64,000 nucleotides of DNA from Hypericum androsaemum (Eukaryota > Streptophyta > Magnoliopsida > Malpighiales > Hypericaceae). The notes under the pieces were generated by a model that was not told the origin of the DNA, searched no databases, and saw only the letters and a program-made list of their open reading frames with translations. Every line of letters begins with the position of its first letter. The stretch's first letter is position 1. The translations under genes were made by a program, and so were the position numbers. This document shows, in pieces, positions 36,596 through 48,655 of the stretch. Location of the stretch: NCBI GenBank assembly GCA_963995505.1, contig OZ023186.1, positions 19,537,570-19,601,569 on the forward strand. Direction: 5' to 3'.

Positions 36596-37883
36596 TGACG
36601 GGTTTGAAGTATAATTAACGAGTAATTACATGTTAAACTCGTTTAATTAATAAACTAATTTGTTAATAATAAATCACTTACTTGTTGAAGCAAGAGGTCC
36701 ACAGGCTCGGGTTCACAATGTCTTCGTGCTAGTCGAATTACGATCACATTTTAACGGATTCGTAATTGATTTTCACGAGATTTTCTCTATCGAAAATCTG
36801 ATCAAAACTCAGGGACTAATCTAAAGTTTTTCCTTTCTTATTGAGTGGTTGTGGGCAAACTTACATTTTGGTTCAGCCGGATTTCCCTTTTTATAGGGAA
36901 ATCCGACACACCAGAATGCGCCACGTGGCACTACTGGGCCGCATATCCGCCACGTGGCACTTCGGACTGCATGTCTGCCACGCCAGCGTGCCACGTGGCC
37001 CGCCACCTTTGTTGGCAACTGCATCAGGGCCACGTCGCGCTGACGTGGCACCTACCACGTAGACGGTCAAATTTTGGATTGGTACCTTAAAGTTTTGTGC
37101 GTGCGCAAATTTGCCTGCGTGGTTAGGCAAAATTTAATTTAGTCTCGCTAGTTTTAAATTAATTACATTAAAGTCCAACAGATTATAATTTTCAATAAAA
37201 TAATAATTACTACAATTTTAAACCAAATAAATCACATAATTGCTTGAATTAAAACATCATATCATCATCAAAACATGGTTTCAACCATGCTCTGATACCA
37301 ATTGACAGGTTTGAAGTATAATTAATGAGTAATTATATGTTAAACTTATTTAATTAACAAACTAATTTGTTAATAATAAATTACTTACTTGTTGAAGCAA
37401 GAGGTCCACAGGCTCGGGTCCACAATGTCTTCGTGCTAGTCAAATTACGATCACATTTTAACGGATTCGTAATTGATTTTTACGAAATTTTCTCTATCGA
37501 AAATCTGATCAAAACTCAGGGACTAATCCAGAGTTTTTCCTTTCTTATTGAGTGGTTGTGGACAAACTTACATTTTGATTCAGCCGAATTTCCCTTTTTA
37601 TAGGGAAATCCGACACACCAGAATGCGCCACGTGGCACTAATGGGTCGCATGTCCGCCGCGTGGCGTGCCACGTGGCACTTCGGACTGCATGTCCACCAC
37701 GTGGCACCACATCAGCGTGCCACGTGGGCCGCCACCTTTGGCGGCAACTGCGTCAGCGCTACGTCACGCTAACGTGGTGCCTACGTGGCATCGGGGCCGG
37801 CCAACGCCTAACTTATGGGCCTAATGGGCCTGGACCCACTTGAGCACAATAATAATTGCCTGATTGGGCCTTTAGGTCCAACA
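36596..37883 (-). mobile_element. Miniature LTR element (TRIM-like LTR-leader-LTR), minus orientation
   Basis: On the minus strand a 581-bp LTR (37883 to 37303; TGTTGGACCTAAAGG to CCTGTCA) is followed after two bases by a tRNA-Met(i) primer site TGGTATCAGAGC (37289-37300). A leader of about 240 bp (to about 37055) comes next, and then a second LTR copy of about 460 bp that lacks the first part of U3 and ends ...CCCGTCA at 36596. The leader passes directly into LTR sequence at a GCCACGT word. The family is the same as the copia element 48989-57323, so this is an internally deleted derivative. It has no coding capacity. The five flanking bases (GAGAC, GAAAT) do not match. Confidence 0.8.
37289..37300 (-). 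promoter_or_regulatory. Primer-binding site, tRNA-Met(i) type
   Basis: TGGTATCAGAGC on the minus strand, two bases inside the 5' LTR, is the standard complement of the initiator tRNA-Met 3' end used to prime reverse transcription. Confidence 0.85.
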
Positions 37884-39905
37884 GAAATAATTTTAATGTA
37901 TTTACATTTCCAAACTCGAGTCATCACCCGGTTGAAGTTGTAATATAATCTCCCTGCTGGATACGGTAGAACCATGATATAGCATGTTTACCTATATATA
38001 GCCGCAATCCAACTTTCTAAGTTTCATCTAGAGTTGCGATGTCTACCTTCTCTTGAACAGGAGTAACTTAAAATCTGTTCACCTTAATACCTTCTTGATT
38101 TGGATTGATTGCATTAGCCAAATTCTATGCTTACATGGACCAAATAATTCACAATCTAACCAAGTAGGATCTCGTTATCGGATTAAAGTAGAACAACTGA
38201 TCTTTTGTGAGTTGATAGATGGAACCTACTAGTTCTATGATTTTGACAATGTTACTGGATTGCAACTCGCTACTGGATTGCAACTCGCCAATTGTACCAG
38301 TTCAATTATAAATTACAAATTATTAATTACCTTCAAGGTTCTATGTCAAATCGAAAACGTTGCCACATGATTGGACATATATATTAATTAATTGAATAGT
38401 ATGTAAAACGTTTATGTGAATCACGTTTTTGGCTGTTCGATAGCAAGTCAATTAACAAGCACCCAAGTTCATTGCAATGGGTCATTTCTCGATGAAATGA
38501 GGCCGTCATTGGCTTCCATCAACATCCCTTCAAGTAATACGTAATTGGATTTACTTAAAAAAAATTAATCTTAAATTTTTGTAAGTTCATTTGTCCATCT
38601 TGTGTCATTGGACTAAATATTCTTTTAACAACTCATATATTATTTGTGAATATATATTATTTAGAATTCAACATTTTCATACCCTAATTAGATGTGATTG
38701 TATATTTTCTATTTGCTAAACTTCCAATACAGTAACTCATTGACAAACTCTCACTGCAGTCTGATCTAAAATTTAATCAAACAATAAAACGCAATATTAG
38801 GACAAAGAATCTGTGTCATCTAACTTCGGACTTACCAATGCATGTTCTATGCTTAGAGTGTACACGTGGAAGTGTGTCTGAAATTCTTATGTTAAGCCTA
38901 GAAATCTACAAGTTCAAACGAAGGCAGCTGATTAAGATTCACATGTACATAAGATAATGATATACATATACCTTGTGAAAGAAAGACAGCCGCATGAAGA
39001 AAAAAGACAGCTCGATGACAAAGGGGTTAGTGGACGTAGTTAGAATAGTACGGTTTTGAGTTTGATTATTTGACAATGTAGTAGTTTTAAATTTTTGTTC
39101 AAAAATTTTGTTACATTTTAAAAATTTTATTCAGCTCAAACTTGAATTAGTCGATATAGTAAATACTGAGTATCGGTTAATATAAATAAAAATTAGCATA
39201 ATACGATTTTTTATTAATTTATAATTCACCGGTATCTCTTAGTACTTCTATGAATAACAGTTAAGCTAAAATCGACGGATGTCGGTTGGTATTATATATG
39301 GTCTATATAACTCTCTATTATTTGTTGTCATATGTAATTATTAAAATTTTTTGAATTTCACATCTTCTTTACAAAGAATTAATTTTTTTTAATAATTGAA
39401 ACAACACTTGAAACCATTTTTTAGTAAGAGCTCTACTGAGTAATTTTATTATGGTCACTGCATATATATATACCAAGTGAATGACCGGTATTTGTTTGTA
39501 TTGCACACAAAAAATGAAGAACGAAAGGTGGAGAGATTAGAAAGAGAGGACAGTACACAACAAGCCTTGAGACGAAACGACAAGCCAGATGACAGTGGGA
39601 CAGCCAGCCCCTCCAGATCCAATGTAACAAGTCAACTGCGGTTCCTCTTTCTCTCTCTAGGCAGAACAGGACACACTCTCTCTTTCATCTTTCTCTCTCT
39701 AAGCAAGGTAAAAGGTGGAAAGAGAAAGGAAACACCTTTCCTCTCCATTCCCTTCCCCAAAACACAACTTGAGAGAGAAGAACAAAGAACTCAAAACACC
39801 ACCAACAAGTGTGTGCTTTTACCAAACTACCCCCACCCCATCTCCCTCTACATAGCCTCCACCCCCACCTCTCATCTCTCTCTGTCTCTTCCTCTTTTGG
39901 AGGCA
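37884..39905. promoter_or_regulatory. Intergenic DNA and upstream/leader region of the WRKY20-like gene
   Basis: Up to about 39450 the sequence is AT-rich without a gene. From about 39530 it becomes CT-rich (repeated TCTCTCTCT at about 39650-39700 and 39875-39895), typical of a plant 5' leader, and runs into the ATG at 39906. ORFs here (for example from 39477) are leader artefacts in frame with or across exon 1. Confidence 0.5.
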
Positions 39906-42900
39906 ATGGAAGGTACCCAGTTGCCCGAAGCAAGCGAGGCAGCGGGTAGTGGCGGGAGTTTAGGTGGGGCCCGGTACAAGCTGATGTCGCCAGCTAAGCT
40001 CCCGATCTCGAGGTCTGCTTGCATCACTATCCCTCCTGGACTTAGCCCTACTTCCTTCCTCGACTCCCCCGTGCTTCTCTCCAATGTCAAGGTAAGCCTC
40101 AGGGACAAACCCAACCCTTTTGCTCTCTCTCTCTCTCTCTCTCTGCTTGTTAGTGAAATTACGGGAGTGCCCTTTTCGGGTTTCGATGTAAAGATTCGAA
40201 CTTTACTCTCAAGGAGGGGGGCTAAATGCTGGGGGGATGGGGTGTGCTTAGTTTCCCCATTTCCAAATTGGCTCATTTTTTGGCTTGTTATTAACTCTTT
40301 GGGGGTATTGATGGAATTAAGGAAGTGCCCTTTTCGGGTTTCGGTGTAAAGGTCGGGACTTTGTAATTTGACACAAAGTTTTCGACTTGCTTATGCTTTG
40401 TCCTTTGGGAGTGTGAAAGATAGATAGATGTGTCTTGGTGCCATGCACCTGCACTGTGTGGACGGAGGGTGGGAGAGAGATTTTTGGAGTGAAGGGATTC
40501 GGAAATTAGTATCTGGAGGGAATATGAGATTCAAAGTTATGATATTCAGTGGAGGCACTAAAAGGAACGGTTTGGTTTGTGGCTCTTTGTTGATTAGCTA
40601 GCAAAGAAGATGCTCTTTGTTTACTACAAAAGAAAGAGAGAGACTATGGAGTGTTGGCGCTTCTCTGGTTAACCAACGTGTCATGTTTATTGTAGCAAGT
40701 GCGCTCATGATCGAAACTGAAGCTAGATTCTGATGCTCGATGATATTTTTATTTGATTAAAGTAGGATATTATTAGTTAAAAGAACCCTGCATTTCTTAT
40801 GTAAATAGGTCCATCAGAATCTGGTTGGAGAATATGATATTTCAATATGATCGTCAAGTGCGGGCTAGTACTCTGGTGCCTTCTAATGCTCAGTGTTGTT
40901 TCTTTACGTAATGAACCTTTTCCCTGTTTCTTTTTATGCCTTTTGTTTTTCTTAGCTTGAACAGTATCCTGGTTGTACATTAGATACTGTTCCCATTTGC
41001 ATGTGTTGGACATGGAATAGATGCATGCGTATTTCTTTAACATGCCACGGGTACAAGGAGAAATAAACAAGAAGCTGGAAAGTGATGCTCAGGTCAAGGT
41101 GGAGAGAATAAGAATGATCTTTTTCGAGTGAGAATAAACTCGATTGCTTGTTGTGTTTGTATTCTATGACGTATACAGATGGCTGCTACAATTTAAGAAA
41201 TTTGTGGCCAAGCAAGCCATTGCATGCCAGGCTTTTGTTTCTTGAGTATCTATACGATATATATTTTGGAAAACTAACTTCAAATAGTTTGTTGTGCTGT
41301 TCTGAATTTTCTTTTACTTGTCCTTAATGGGCTACATCATGATCACTCATCACTATTATTCCTTTGTCGGCTTGCTTGGCAAGTTTCTGTAACATTTGTC
41401 CTTAGTGAGCCAAGTTTCTGTAACATTTGTCGGCTTCTGAGGATCCCTCTTTTTATGTCACATTAAGTATTCTGCTCTATCTATATATTGCTGCTTGTAG
41501 TTGAAGGGAAAGATGCCTAAAGGTTTCACCGACTCTGCTAGGGTGTATCATGAACTTTTGGGGCTAGGACCTGTTGGTATAGCATGACTTGCTTATCTGT
41601 TACCTATCGATCTTCATTTGCAACTTCATTAGAAGTGTTCGAAGCGTTGCTGTAAAGCTGAAGTGACCAACTGATTGTTGTTTATCCTCGGTCTGCAGGC
41701 TGAGCCATCCCCAACCACTGGTTCGTTTTTCAACCAAATAGCATGCGGTGCTGTTGGCTATAACTCTTATTCTGCAACTTCAATTTCCTCTAGCACCTCT
41801 GGAGAAAGAAAGTCAAGTGGCTTTGAGTTCAGACCTCCTACTAGACCAAGCAAGGTACTCGCGTTGAGGAAAACAAACGGGGTAAAGACTTATGTTCTTT
41901 TTTGATAGTTGCAGCGTGACTTGAAGTATGGAACCTGTTCTTTTACTGAGGAAGGGTCTAAGATCGGTTTGAGATTCCATATGATGATGTTAGCTAGCCC
42001 CTCAAATCATTCTTGTACTGTCCAACAAAAAGTTGTGAGAAGAAAGCAATGGAATAAGTGGCTGTTTCTTGTTCGCTTTAATTATGTTCCTTTTGACTGC
42101 CTACTATTGATTGCCTGATGCAATTTCATTCATCTCAAGGTCCCTGCAGATGTGAACTTCCAGAGAGGCGAACAGCTTAATCCAGTCCAACCTCAGTCTC
42201 AGGCCCAACAATTTATTTCGTCTCCTAGGGGAAAAAGCGACGTGGCTGCCTCCTCAAATGAGCTGCATCTCTCAGCAGCCACTCACACGGCTACTTCAGC
42301 ATCTGGTGCTCCTGCTGAAGATGATCTAAACCCGGCAGTGAGGACAAACAGTGGGCTTCAGGTGTCACACTCTGACAATAAAGGTGGGAACGGATCTCCG
42401 ATGCTTTCTGATGACGGATATAACTGGAGAAAATATGGGCAGAAGCATGTAAAAGGGAGTGAATTCCCGCGCAGCTATTATAAATGCACACATCCTAACT
42501 GCGAGGTGAAAAAGCTGTTTGAGCGTTCCCATGATGGTCAAATAACAGAGATCATCTACAAGGGTACACATGATCACCCTAAACCTCAACCTAACCGTCG
42601 TTATAGTGCTGGTGCTGTCTTTCCTGTCCAGGATGGATCTGACAAGGTCTCATCGTTTCCTGCCCGTGACGGAGCAGGTGATGGCTCGCAGAATTTCAAT
42701 CAGTTGGTTCATTTACTAAACTCTGCCGAGTAACCTTCTTCTGTTTGCTTGCTCTGCTGTTTAAATTATAGAGAAATCTTCAGGTGCATATGGCCAGGCG
42801 TCTCCGAACATGGAGTCTAGCAGTACTCCGGAACTTTCTCCTGCTGCAGGAAATGATGACAATGCTGATGGTGACGAGGATGATGATGATCCCTTTTCAA

Positions 42901-44408
42901 AAAGAAGGTATCTGTTCAGTGTAATATTTGAGTAACATGATCCATGCTGACTGCTGACAGCGATTTTTTTTTTCAAGCAGGAAACTGGAGACTGGCATTT
43001 TTGATGTTACTCCAGTGGTTAAGCCCATCCGCGAACCACGAGTTGTTGTTCAGACTCTGAGTGAGGTGGATATACTGGACGATGGCTACAGGTGGCGCAA
43101 ATATGGCCAGAAAGTAGTCAGGGGTAATCCTAATCCAAGGTAGGAACTCATTCTGGCAATGATGCAAGTAGTTTAGTATAACTTCTGGGGACAAACCCCG
43201 GATTGCTGTTTGTCTGCTCACTCACACACAATATAAATGAATCTATGTGGAAAGATCTCAAATTGTGGTTGTGCATTGGACTGGTGTTCCATTTTTCTAG
43301 TCAACAGAGCCGTCTGTTATATTGCGGTTTTCTCTTTCCAATATAAACTTATGTGATATTGCAGTTTTGTGTATGAATTGGTGTTAGAATTTTCGGGTCA
43401 TTCTATAAATGATCATGTATATATATACCTTATGTTTGCTTGATTGATCTGTAGTTAATAGTGCATTTGCTCATTTTGAAATGAGAACCGTTTGTGACAT
43501 TGCCTCCTTATCCTTGCGACAGACCTTATTTTGTCAGCTTAACTTTGCCGCTGTACGTTGTTGGGTATGGTTGCGGTGTCCCGAACCTTTGTTTTCTGTT
43601 TGTGCCAATTTGAGCATTGAACCTTAGTCTGCTAATGGGGTTTAAGGAACTCCACAAGATGATACTTTCGAAATGCATACAAAACTTAAAAGTAAGATGG
43701 TATATCTGCTAGCTTGTGTTCTTCGGTTAGCTTATATTGGATACTATATTGACATTTAGCTCTTCTAGTTGATGGCAACGACCGATACTCTTTTTGTTCA
43801 TGTCAAAGAATTGAACTTGATAGAACTCGTATTATGGTGTTTTTCTTCAGCATCTGTGCTGACTACTGATTTGTTAGTTTATGCATTATACAAGGGACTT
43901 ATGATTCCTCTTCTCACTTTGCAGAAGCTACTACAAGTGCACAAATGCAGGATGTCCGGTCAGAAAGCATGTGGAGAGAGCGTCACACGATCCTAAAGCA
44001 GTTATAACCACGTACGAAGGGAAGCACAATCATGATGTACCTACAGCTAAGTCAAGCAGTCATGACACAGCTGGTCCAGCCGCTGGAAATGGACTATCAA
44101 GGACTCGTTCTGATGATAGGGAGACAATTAGTCTTGATCTTGGAGTTGGGATTGGTTCTGCTGCCGAAAATAGATCCAATGAGCAGCAACAAGAACATTC
44201 CAGACTTGCTCAAAGCCAGATCCAAGCCGGTGGTTCGAGTTTCAGAATGGTTCGCCCCGTTGCTTATTATGGTGTTATAAACGGCGGCATGAATGCATAC
44301 GGATCTAGTCAAAGTCCAGGCGAAGGTCACATAGTGGAAATTATGCCGATAAACCACTCGCCTTACCCTTATCCGCAGAACCTGGGAAGACTAGTAACAG
44401 GTCCATAG
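39906..44408 (+). CDS. WRKY20: WRKY20-like group I WRKY transcription factor
   Basis: Six exons (39906-40091, 41699-41854, 42140-42677, 42772-42907, 42981-43139, 43925-44408) encode 552 aa, close to Arabidopsis WRKY20. The N-terminal [20 protein letters not shown] and [15 protein letters not shown] segment, with SP sites, is the group I phosphorylation region. The first WRKY domain has WRKYGQK at 210-216 and a C-X4-C...H-X-H zinc finger (CTHPNC...HDH). The second has WRKYGQK at 377-383 (CTNAGC...HNH). The acidic linker [13 protein letters not shown] lies between them. The intron after NPNPR in the second domain is the conserved R-type position. The nuclear protein would bind W-boxes (TTGAC[C/T]). 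The gene is convergent with the GRAS gene. If the intron at 42678 is retained, translation stops at 42731-42733, leaving only the first WRKY domain. Confidence 0.94.
40122..40144. repeat. (CT)n microsatellite in WRKY intron 1
   Basis: A run of about 11 CT units lies 30 bp inside intron 1. Confidence 0.85.
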
Positions 44409-45983
44409 TATGTCCATTCCATGGCATCTCTCTGCTCCTCTTATGGCTGCTCGCGGGTCATGATTACCCCCTGCATACGGCATATTTAGAGCTCCGGTCC
44501 CGATATCGACTGCTTTGAGATTCCCACGATGGCATCCATTTACTGCTTACACCCTCTGAGATCACAAGGATGTACAAATACTACAGTAACACATTGATTC
44601 CTATAGGAGATGAGGTTGTAAAGTGTATTGATCTGTATTTTATTTACGCCTGCTCTTGTTATCTTTGACATCACCTTATATGGTGCTCAGTTTATTGCCT
44701 CTTTAAGTAAAGGATATATGATAAAATGTTGAAGCTTTATTTACGCATATTGTTCTATTCGGCGTAAAGCCGACACGTGGACGAGACCTTGCTCTCCGAC
44801 TTTGTTGGACCAAGGATTTTGCAGTGCTTGTGTAGGATTCCAGGTAAATTAACCAACCCTTTGGATTTCTGTCAGTTGCAGAGGAATTTATGTTCGTCTG
44901 TTCCTCCTTGAACATTATCAACAAAAAGCATTTATGTTCTGCATTTATCTTCTCCTTCTGTAAAATTTTGCGTCCACCGAAAATCTTCACCGGAAAGTAC
45001 TTGGTTCTTGACCTTACTTCGTTATAAAGATTAACTTTTGCAGTGTAGAGCAACCTCTAGGCTTCGTGATTGCACCAAGACAGAAGCGGGGGTGAGGCCG
45101 GCTGGCCAAGATGCAATCTTTATGGATGTCCTTGAAGGAAAATGCCAACTGCGGCCGCAAGCATCCGATATGCGGCTATCTGGCCGGACAGGCTTAAACG
45201 GAGGTCCAGTGAACATGTTAAAGACACCTTAGACAAGAAGTTCATTCGTCACATGAGGAATTCATTCCGGGAAGCGATTTTCGAGTAGTACAACACAAGA
45301 ACACTGCTATGTGGTAAGTCGTCGTCCGTCTGCTCTAACAATATGCAATTTCTAGTAGCTGTAGCATATCTAGCCAGATACTTAAGTGTCCTACAAGCTG
45401 CATAAGGTTTTGTAAAGTCTTGTCTTGACTACAGTTCCTTGCTTCTAGCAGAACTAAACGTTGGTATGAACGGGGATACGGCTGGGTTCGAATAGCGAGG
45501 AAATGAGCGACGTTTTGAGCACCTCTCAGAAGATGCAGAGGGTGGAAAGGGCTGCAATAGTCTGCAGGAAAATCGCTGGTATGGATGTTCACAAGTTGGA
45601 AGAGGAAAACGAAGGCGAGGACACGATGACATCCGAAAGACAGACCTACAAGGACCAATCCTTGATCATAAGAAACCCATCTGCTGTTCTTCCCTGCTTT
45701 CTCAGTGTCTTCTCCTGATACTTTGGGCCCTTCGATGTTTGGTACATACAGAGAGACGAGTAAGAGACAAGTGAACCCTGTAAAGCCCGACATAAATCAA
45801 GGAAATGCTGAAATATTAATCGTCGACCATACCAAGTCATATGATCATACCTACGCTCTGACCATAGTAAAATTTTCCGGTAAGAAACAGCTAAATAAAC
45901 ACCAGACAGAAACTGAAGAACACCAGAAAAACAACACAAATTAAGGTTTCCAACACAAAGTACCGCTTGGAACATGCAGGACG
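44409..45983. other. Convergent 3' region between the WRKY and GRAS genes
   Basis: WRKY 3' UTR on the left, GRAS 3' UTR on the right. The ORFs between (for example 45335-45793) lack recognisable domains. Confidence 0.45.
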
Positions 45984-47585
45984 TCATCTCCATGCACAAG
46001 AAGTGATCAGGGGTCGGTTCATCCAGCCGAGATACAGAACTCCGTCTCGCTCCTCGAGAGTGTACTTGTCAGAGTAATTCTTGAGCAGGGTCTTGATGGT
46101 AGCGTTAACGAACAAGCTTAACGGGTAGGGTGAGAACCCGGCCATGGTGAATCTTGATCTCCACTTGCCAAGCAGCTCGTGCCGTTCTACTCTCTCAGCA
46201 CCCTCGCACGCAATGATGTTGACGATCTCCCTAGCGAGACAATGCTGCTCGACGTTGATCCTTTCCTTGTGCTCCCGAGGTAGAGTGACATCGATCGATT
46301 CAAATATGGCAAGGTAGTAGTTCATTGCCTCGACAAAGCGTGCATAGAAGGGAGAGGTGTTGGTGTTGGCCTCTTGTTCAACAAGAGTGACAACCTTGGG
46401 AGACAAGCTCTTAATTAACCTTATTAGTCTGTCCCGATGGTTCTGAGTACCGACACTTTCGTCTGGCATGTGATGCAGCATCAGGGGGAAGTTGACTGCA
46501 AGTGCTTCACCAGATCGTATATCAAGACTTCCAAGCTGTACTTCTGAAGGAGAAACTTCAGCTGCCACGAACTCGAAAGGAACTTTGTTTAGCTCGGCAA
46601 GTTTAGCTAGCCTTTGTCCAACTACACCCAGTCCTCCTCCTCGAGCGTATGCAGATGTGGAGTCATCAATCCCGGTAATCCGGATGTGTGGAGGTCCGCC
46701 AGGTCGAGCTGCAAGTGCCTGGATGAAGGTCACCCACTGGCTGCCTTGTGCAATCTGAAAATCAACTATATGGACTCTATTTTCATGCTTCATTGCTTCT
46801 GCTATGGCTCCATTCGCTGACATGTAACCGAACTTGAAGTATGGGCAGACTTCATAGAGCAGATACATGTAAGAGAAGAGCTCAGCACCGGAAGGCTCCT
46901 TGCACTTTAGAGCTTTGTAAATTGAACTTCCTGAAGATGCCAACCTTGCTACAAGGCCTTCCAACATGTAGGCTCCTAGGCGTTGGATTGGTTCACCCGA
47001 GACTGAAACAATCTGCCGCAACTCTGTGATCAACCACTCGAATGTGAACATGTCGTTGTCCTCGATAGCTCGAGCACAAGCACAGAGCACTTCTTTCAGG
47101 TCTCCCCTTACCATCATCTCTGTTAAGCACGTCCATTTATCAGCCTCGGAAGTAATTTGGCCCGGCTCCGAAAGCAAAGCACTGTTAATGCCAGTGTCGA
47201 GATTATCCATGTCAGAACCTAGCATTGCTGTTTCCAGCTCTCTTAGCTTGTGCGAAACATATGACTCACTGGCAGCAGAGCTACAAGTGTTCTCGGGCGA
47301 ATCATGCCAATCTGATGTTAATGATTGAGAATTCGGATGTGATGATGCACTTGAGAGACTAGAAGTAGAGAGAGAATAAGCACCAGGTCCGGATGGTTGA
47401 TCAAGGGTGTAACGCTGTTCGAAGGTCTCAGCTGCAGGTTTTATGTCTCGGCTGCCATCGGCAGAATACAGATATCGGTCCATATGCTGGGCAGCAGGCC
47501 CATAAATGGCGGTCTTCTCCCGAACCTGTTGATTGTAGAACATGCCAGACCCACTTCCGCTTCTATTCTTCTGAGAAGTTTGCAT
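45984..47585 (-). CDS. PAT1-branch GRAS transcriptional regulator (SCL13/SCL5-like)
   Basis: A single uninterrupted frame encodes 533 aa. The N-terminus is variable and Ser/Gln-rich (SSLSSASSHPNSQSLTS). The GRAS domain fills the C-terminal two thirds: the LHRI region starts near LKEVLCACARAIEDND, VHIID reads VHIVDFQIAQGSQW, LHRII surrounds VGQRLAKLAELNKVPFEF, PFYRE lies near SPFYARFVEAMNYYLAIFES, and SAW ends LGWMNRPLITSCAWR. WKLR-like WRSRF is present. The sequence resembles PAT1, SCL13, SCL5 and SCL21, which in Arabidopsis act in phytochrome signalling and stress responses. These proteins lack a DNA-binding domain of known type and act as nuclear co-regulators. A 5' UTR intron (acceptor CAG at 47604-47606; donor AAG|GTATGC at 48553) is typical of this branch. 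Confidence 0.93.
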   Translation of the reverse strand: MQTSQKNRSGSGSGMFYNQQVREKTAIYGPAAQHMDRYLYSADGSRDIKPAAETFEQRYTLDQPSGPGAYSLSTSSLSSASSHPNSQSLTSDWHDSPENTCSSAASESYVSHKLRELETAMLGSDMDNLDTGINSALLSEPGQITSEADKWTCLTEMMVRGDLKEVLCACARAIEDNDMFTFEWLITELRQIVSVSGEPIQRLGAYMLEGLVARLASSGSSIYKALKCKEPSGAELFSYMYLLYEVCPYFKFGYMSANGAIAEAMKHENRVHIVDFQIAQGSQWVTFIQALAARPGGPPHIRITGIDDSTSAYARGGGLGVVGQRLAKLAELNKVPFEFVAAEVSPSEVQLGSLDIRSGEALAVNFPLMLHHMPDESVGTQNHRDRLIRLIKSLSPKVVTLVEQEANTNTSPFYARFVEAMNYYLAIFESIDVTLPREHKERINVEQHCLAREIVNIIACEGAERVERHELLGKWRSRFTMAGFSPYPLSLFVNATIKTLLKNYSDKYTLEERDGVLYLGWMNRPLITSCAWR

Positions 47586-47603
47586 CAGGGAATGCTAATT
47601 TTC

Positions 47604-48553
47604 CTGTTCAAAGTCTGAGATACAAACAACTTCGGCTCGAACAAGAATCTGCTTCAGGAATCATCTAGTCTGCACAGTGGATTAGCAGCAGCATCAGCGA
47701 GCGCATCGTAAGCAGAGATGGGAAAGTCGCGAAAACATTATGTGCAGCAAGACTTCTAACCCTTATGTAATGATCCTTGGGATTAAAAGATAAACCAGAG
47801 AATAGAATAAGAGCCAAGAACAGGCCAGGAACAGAGAAGAGGGAACAGAGAACAGAGAACAGAGAACAGAAAGATATCAAGACGATTGAGAAACAACGCT
47901 AAGAACGATGCGAATTTCGAAGGAACACAACTTCGTGCAGCACGGCAAAAACACTATGAACATGAGCAATTTCAGTTCAGTCCCAATCATCGAAAAGCTC
48001 CGAACTTGGCCAAGAAGACTACTGACAAAAGTTAAGTTCTAACTTGGTCGAACGAAAACTATCTCCACCAATAAAATATCCTGCATCCTCCAACTGCAAC
48101 TTCTTCACGACAGCGACAGGATCAATCTACTCTTTCATTCCTCCAAACCAAAATAACACTTTTTGCCAAGAAAAGATTAAAAAAGAACAAAACACACAAC
48201 AAAAGAATTGAAGAACAGAAGCAGAAACAGAGTTAAAAAAAAACAGCCAACAAACACAGATCCATCACCAACCAGCCTCACTTGCAATTCAAGAGAGGAA
48301 CTTTATTGGACCAATAAAAAGCAACAGAATTCAGCTACCAAGCATGAATACCAAGTGTGTGTGAGAGAGAGAGAGCCCCAAGAACCATAAAAAGCATGGT
48401 GCTTTGAGGACCATACAAGCTAAAAACTTGGAATTTAAGCAAAAAGCAAGCAAATTGATGGGGACCCATCTCTCCAAATTCGAACACCAAACCAAAGCTT
48501 GCTTCTTTCTTTCTGTGCACAAATGGAAAGAGGATAAAAAATTATGAGCATAC
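47604..48553 (-). other. Leader intron of the GRAS gene
   Basis: The donor GAGAAG|GTATGC and acceptor TGAACAG|GAAAATT frame a 950-bp, T-rich (minus strand) intron ending 18 bases before the start ATG. The leader exon would be about 48554-48625. Confidence 0.65.
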
Positions 48554-48643
48554 CTTCTCTCTCTCCCTTCGCTTTCTTTGAAGTAAGTACAATGAAACTT
48601 GCCTGGTGTAGATTTTTTGCTGCTTGTGTTTTTGGGCTGGTTG

Positions 48644-48655
48644 CCTTTTTATATA
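48644..48655 (-). promoter_or_regulatory. TATA box of the GRAS gene
   Basis: TATATAAAAAGG on the minus strand lies about 90 bp upstream of the inferred leader donor, leaving room for a leader exon of about 65-70 bp after a start site some 30 bp downstream. Confidence 0.55.

Noticed and set aside
39477..40349. 290-aa ORF spanning the WRKY leader, exon 1 and intron 1
   Set aside because: It contains the real exon 1 in frame, but runs into intron 1 past a good GTAAGC donor and starts in CT-rich leader without similarity.
44703..45793. Several 60-150-aa ORFs between the WRKY and GRAS genes
   Set aside because: No domains and no splice partners; they fit convergent 3' UTR sequence.
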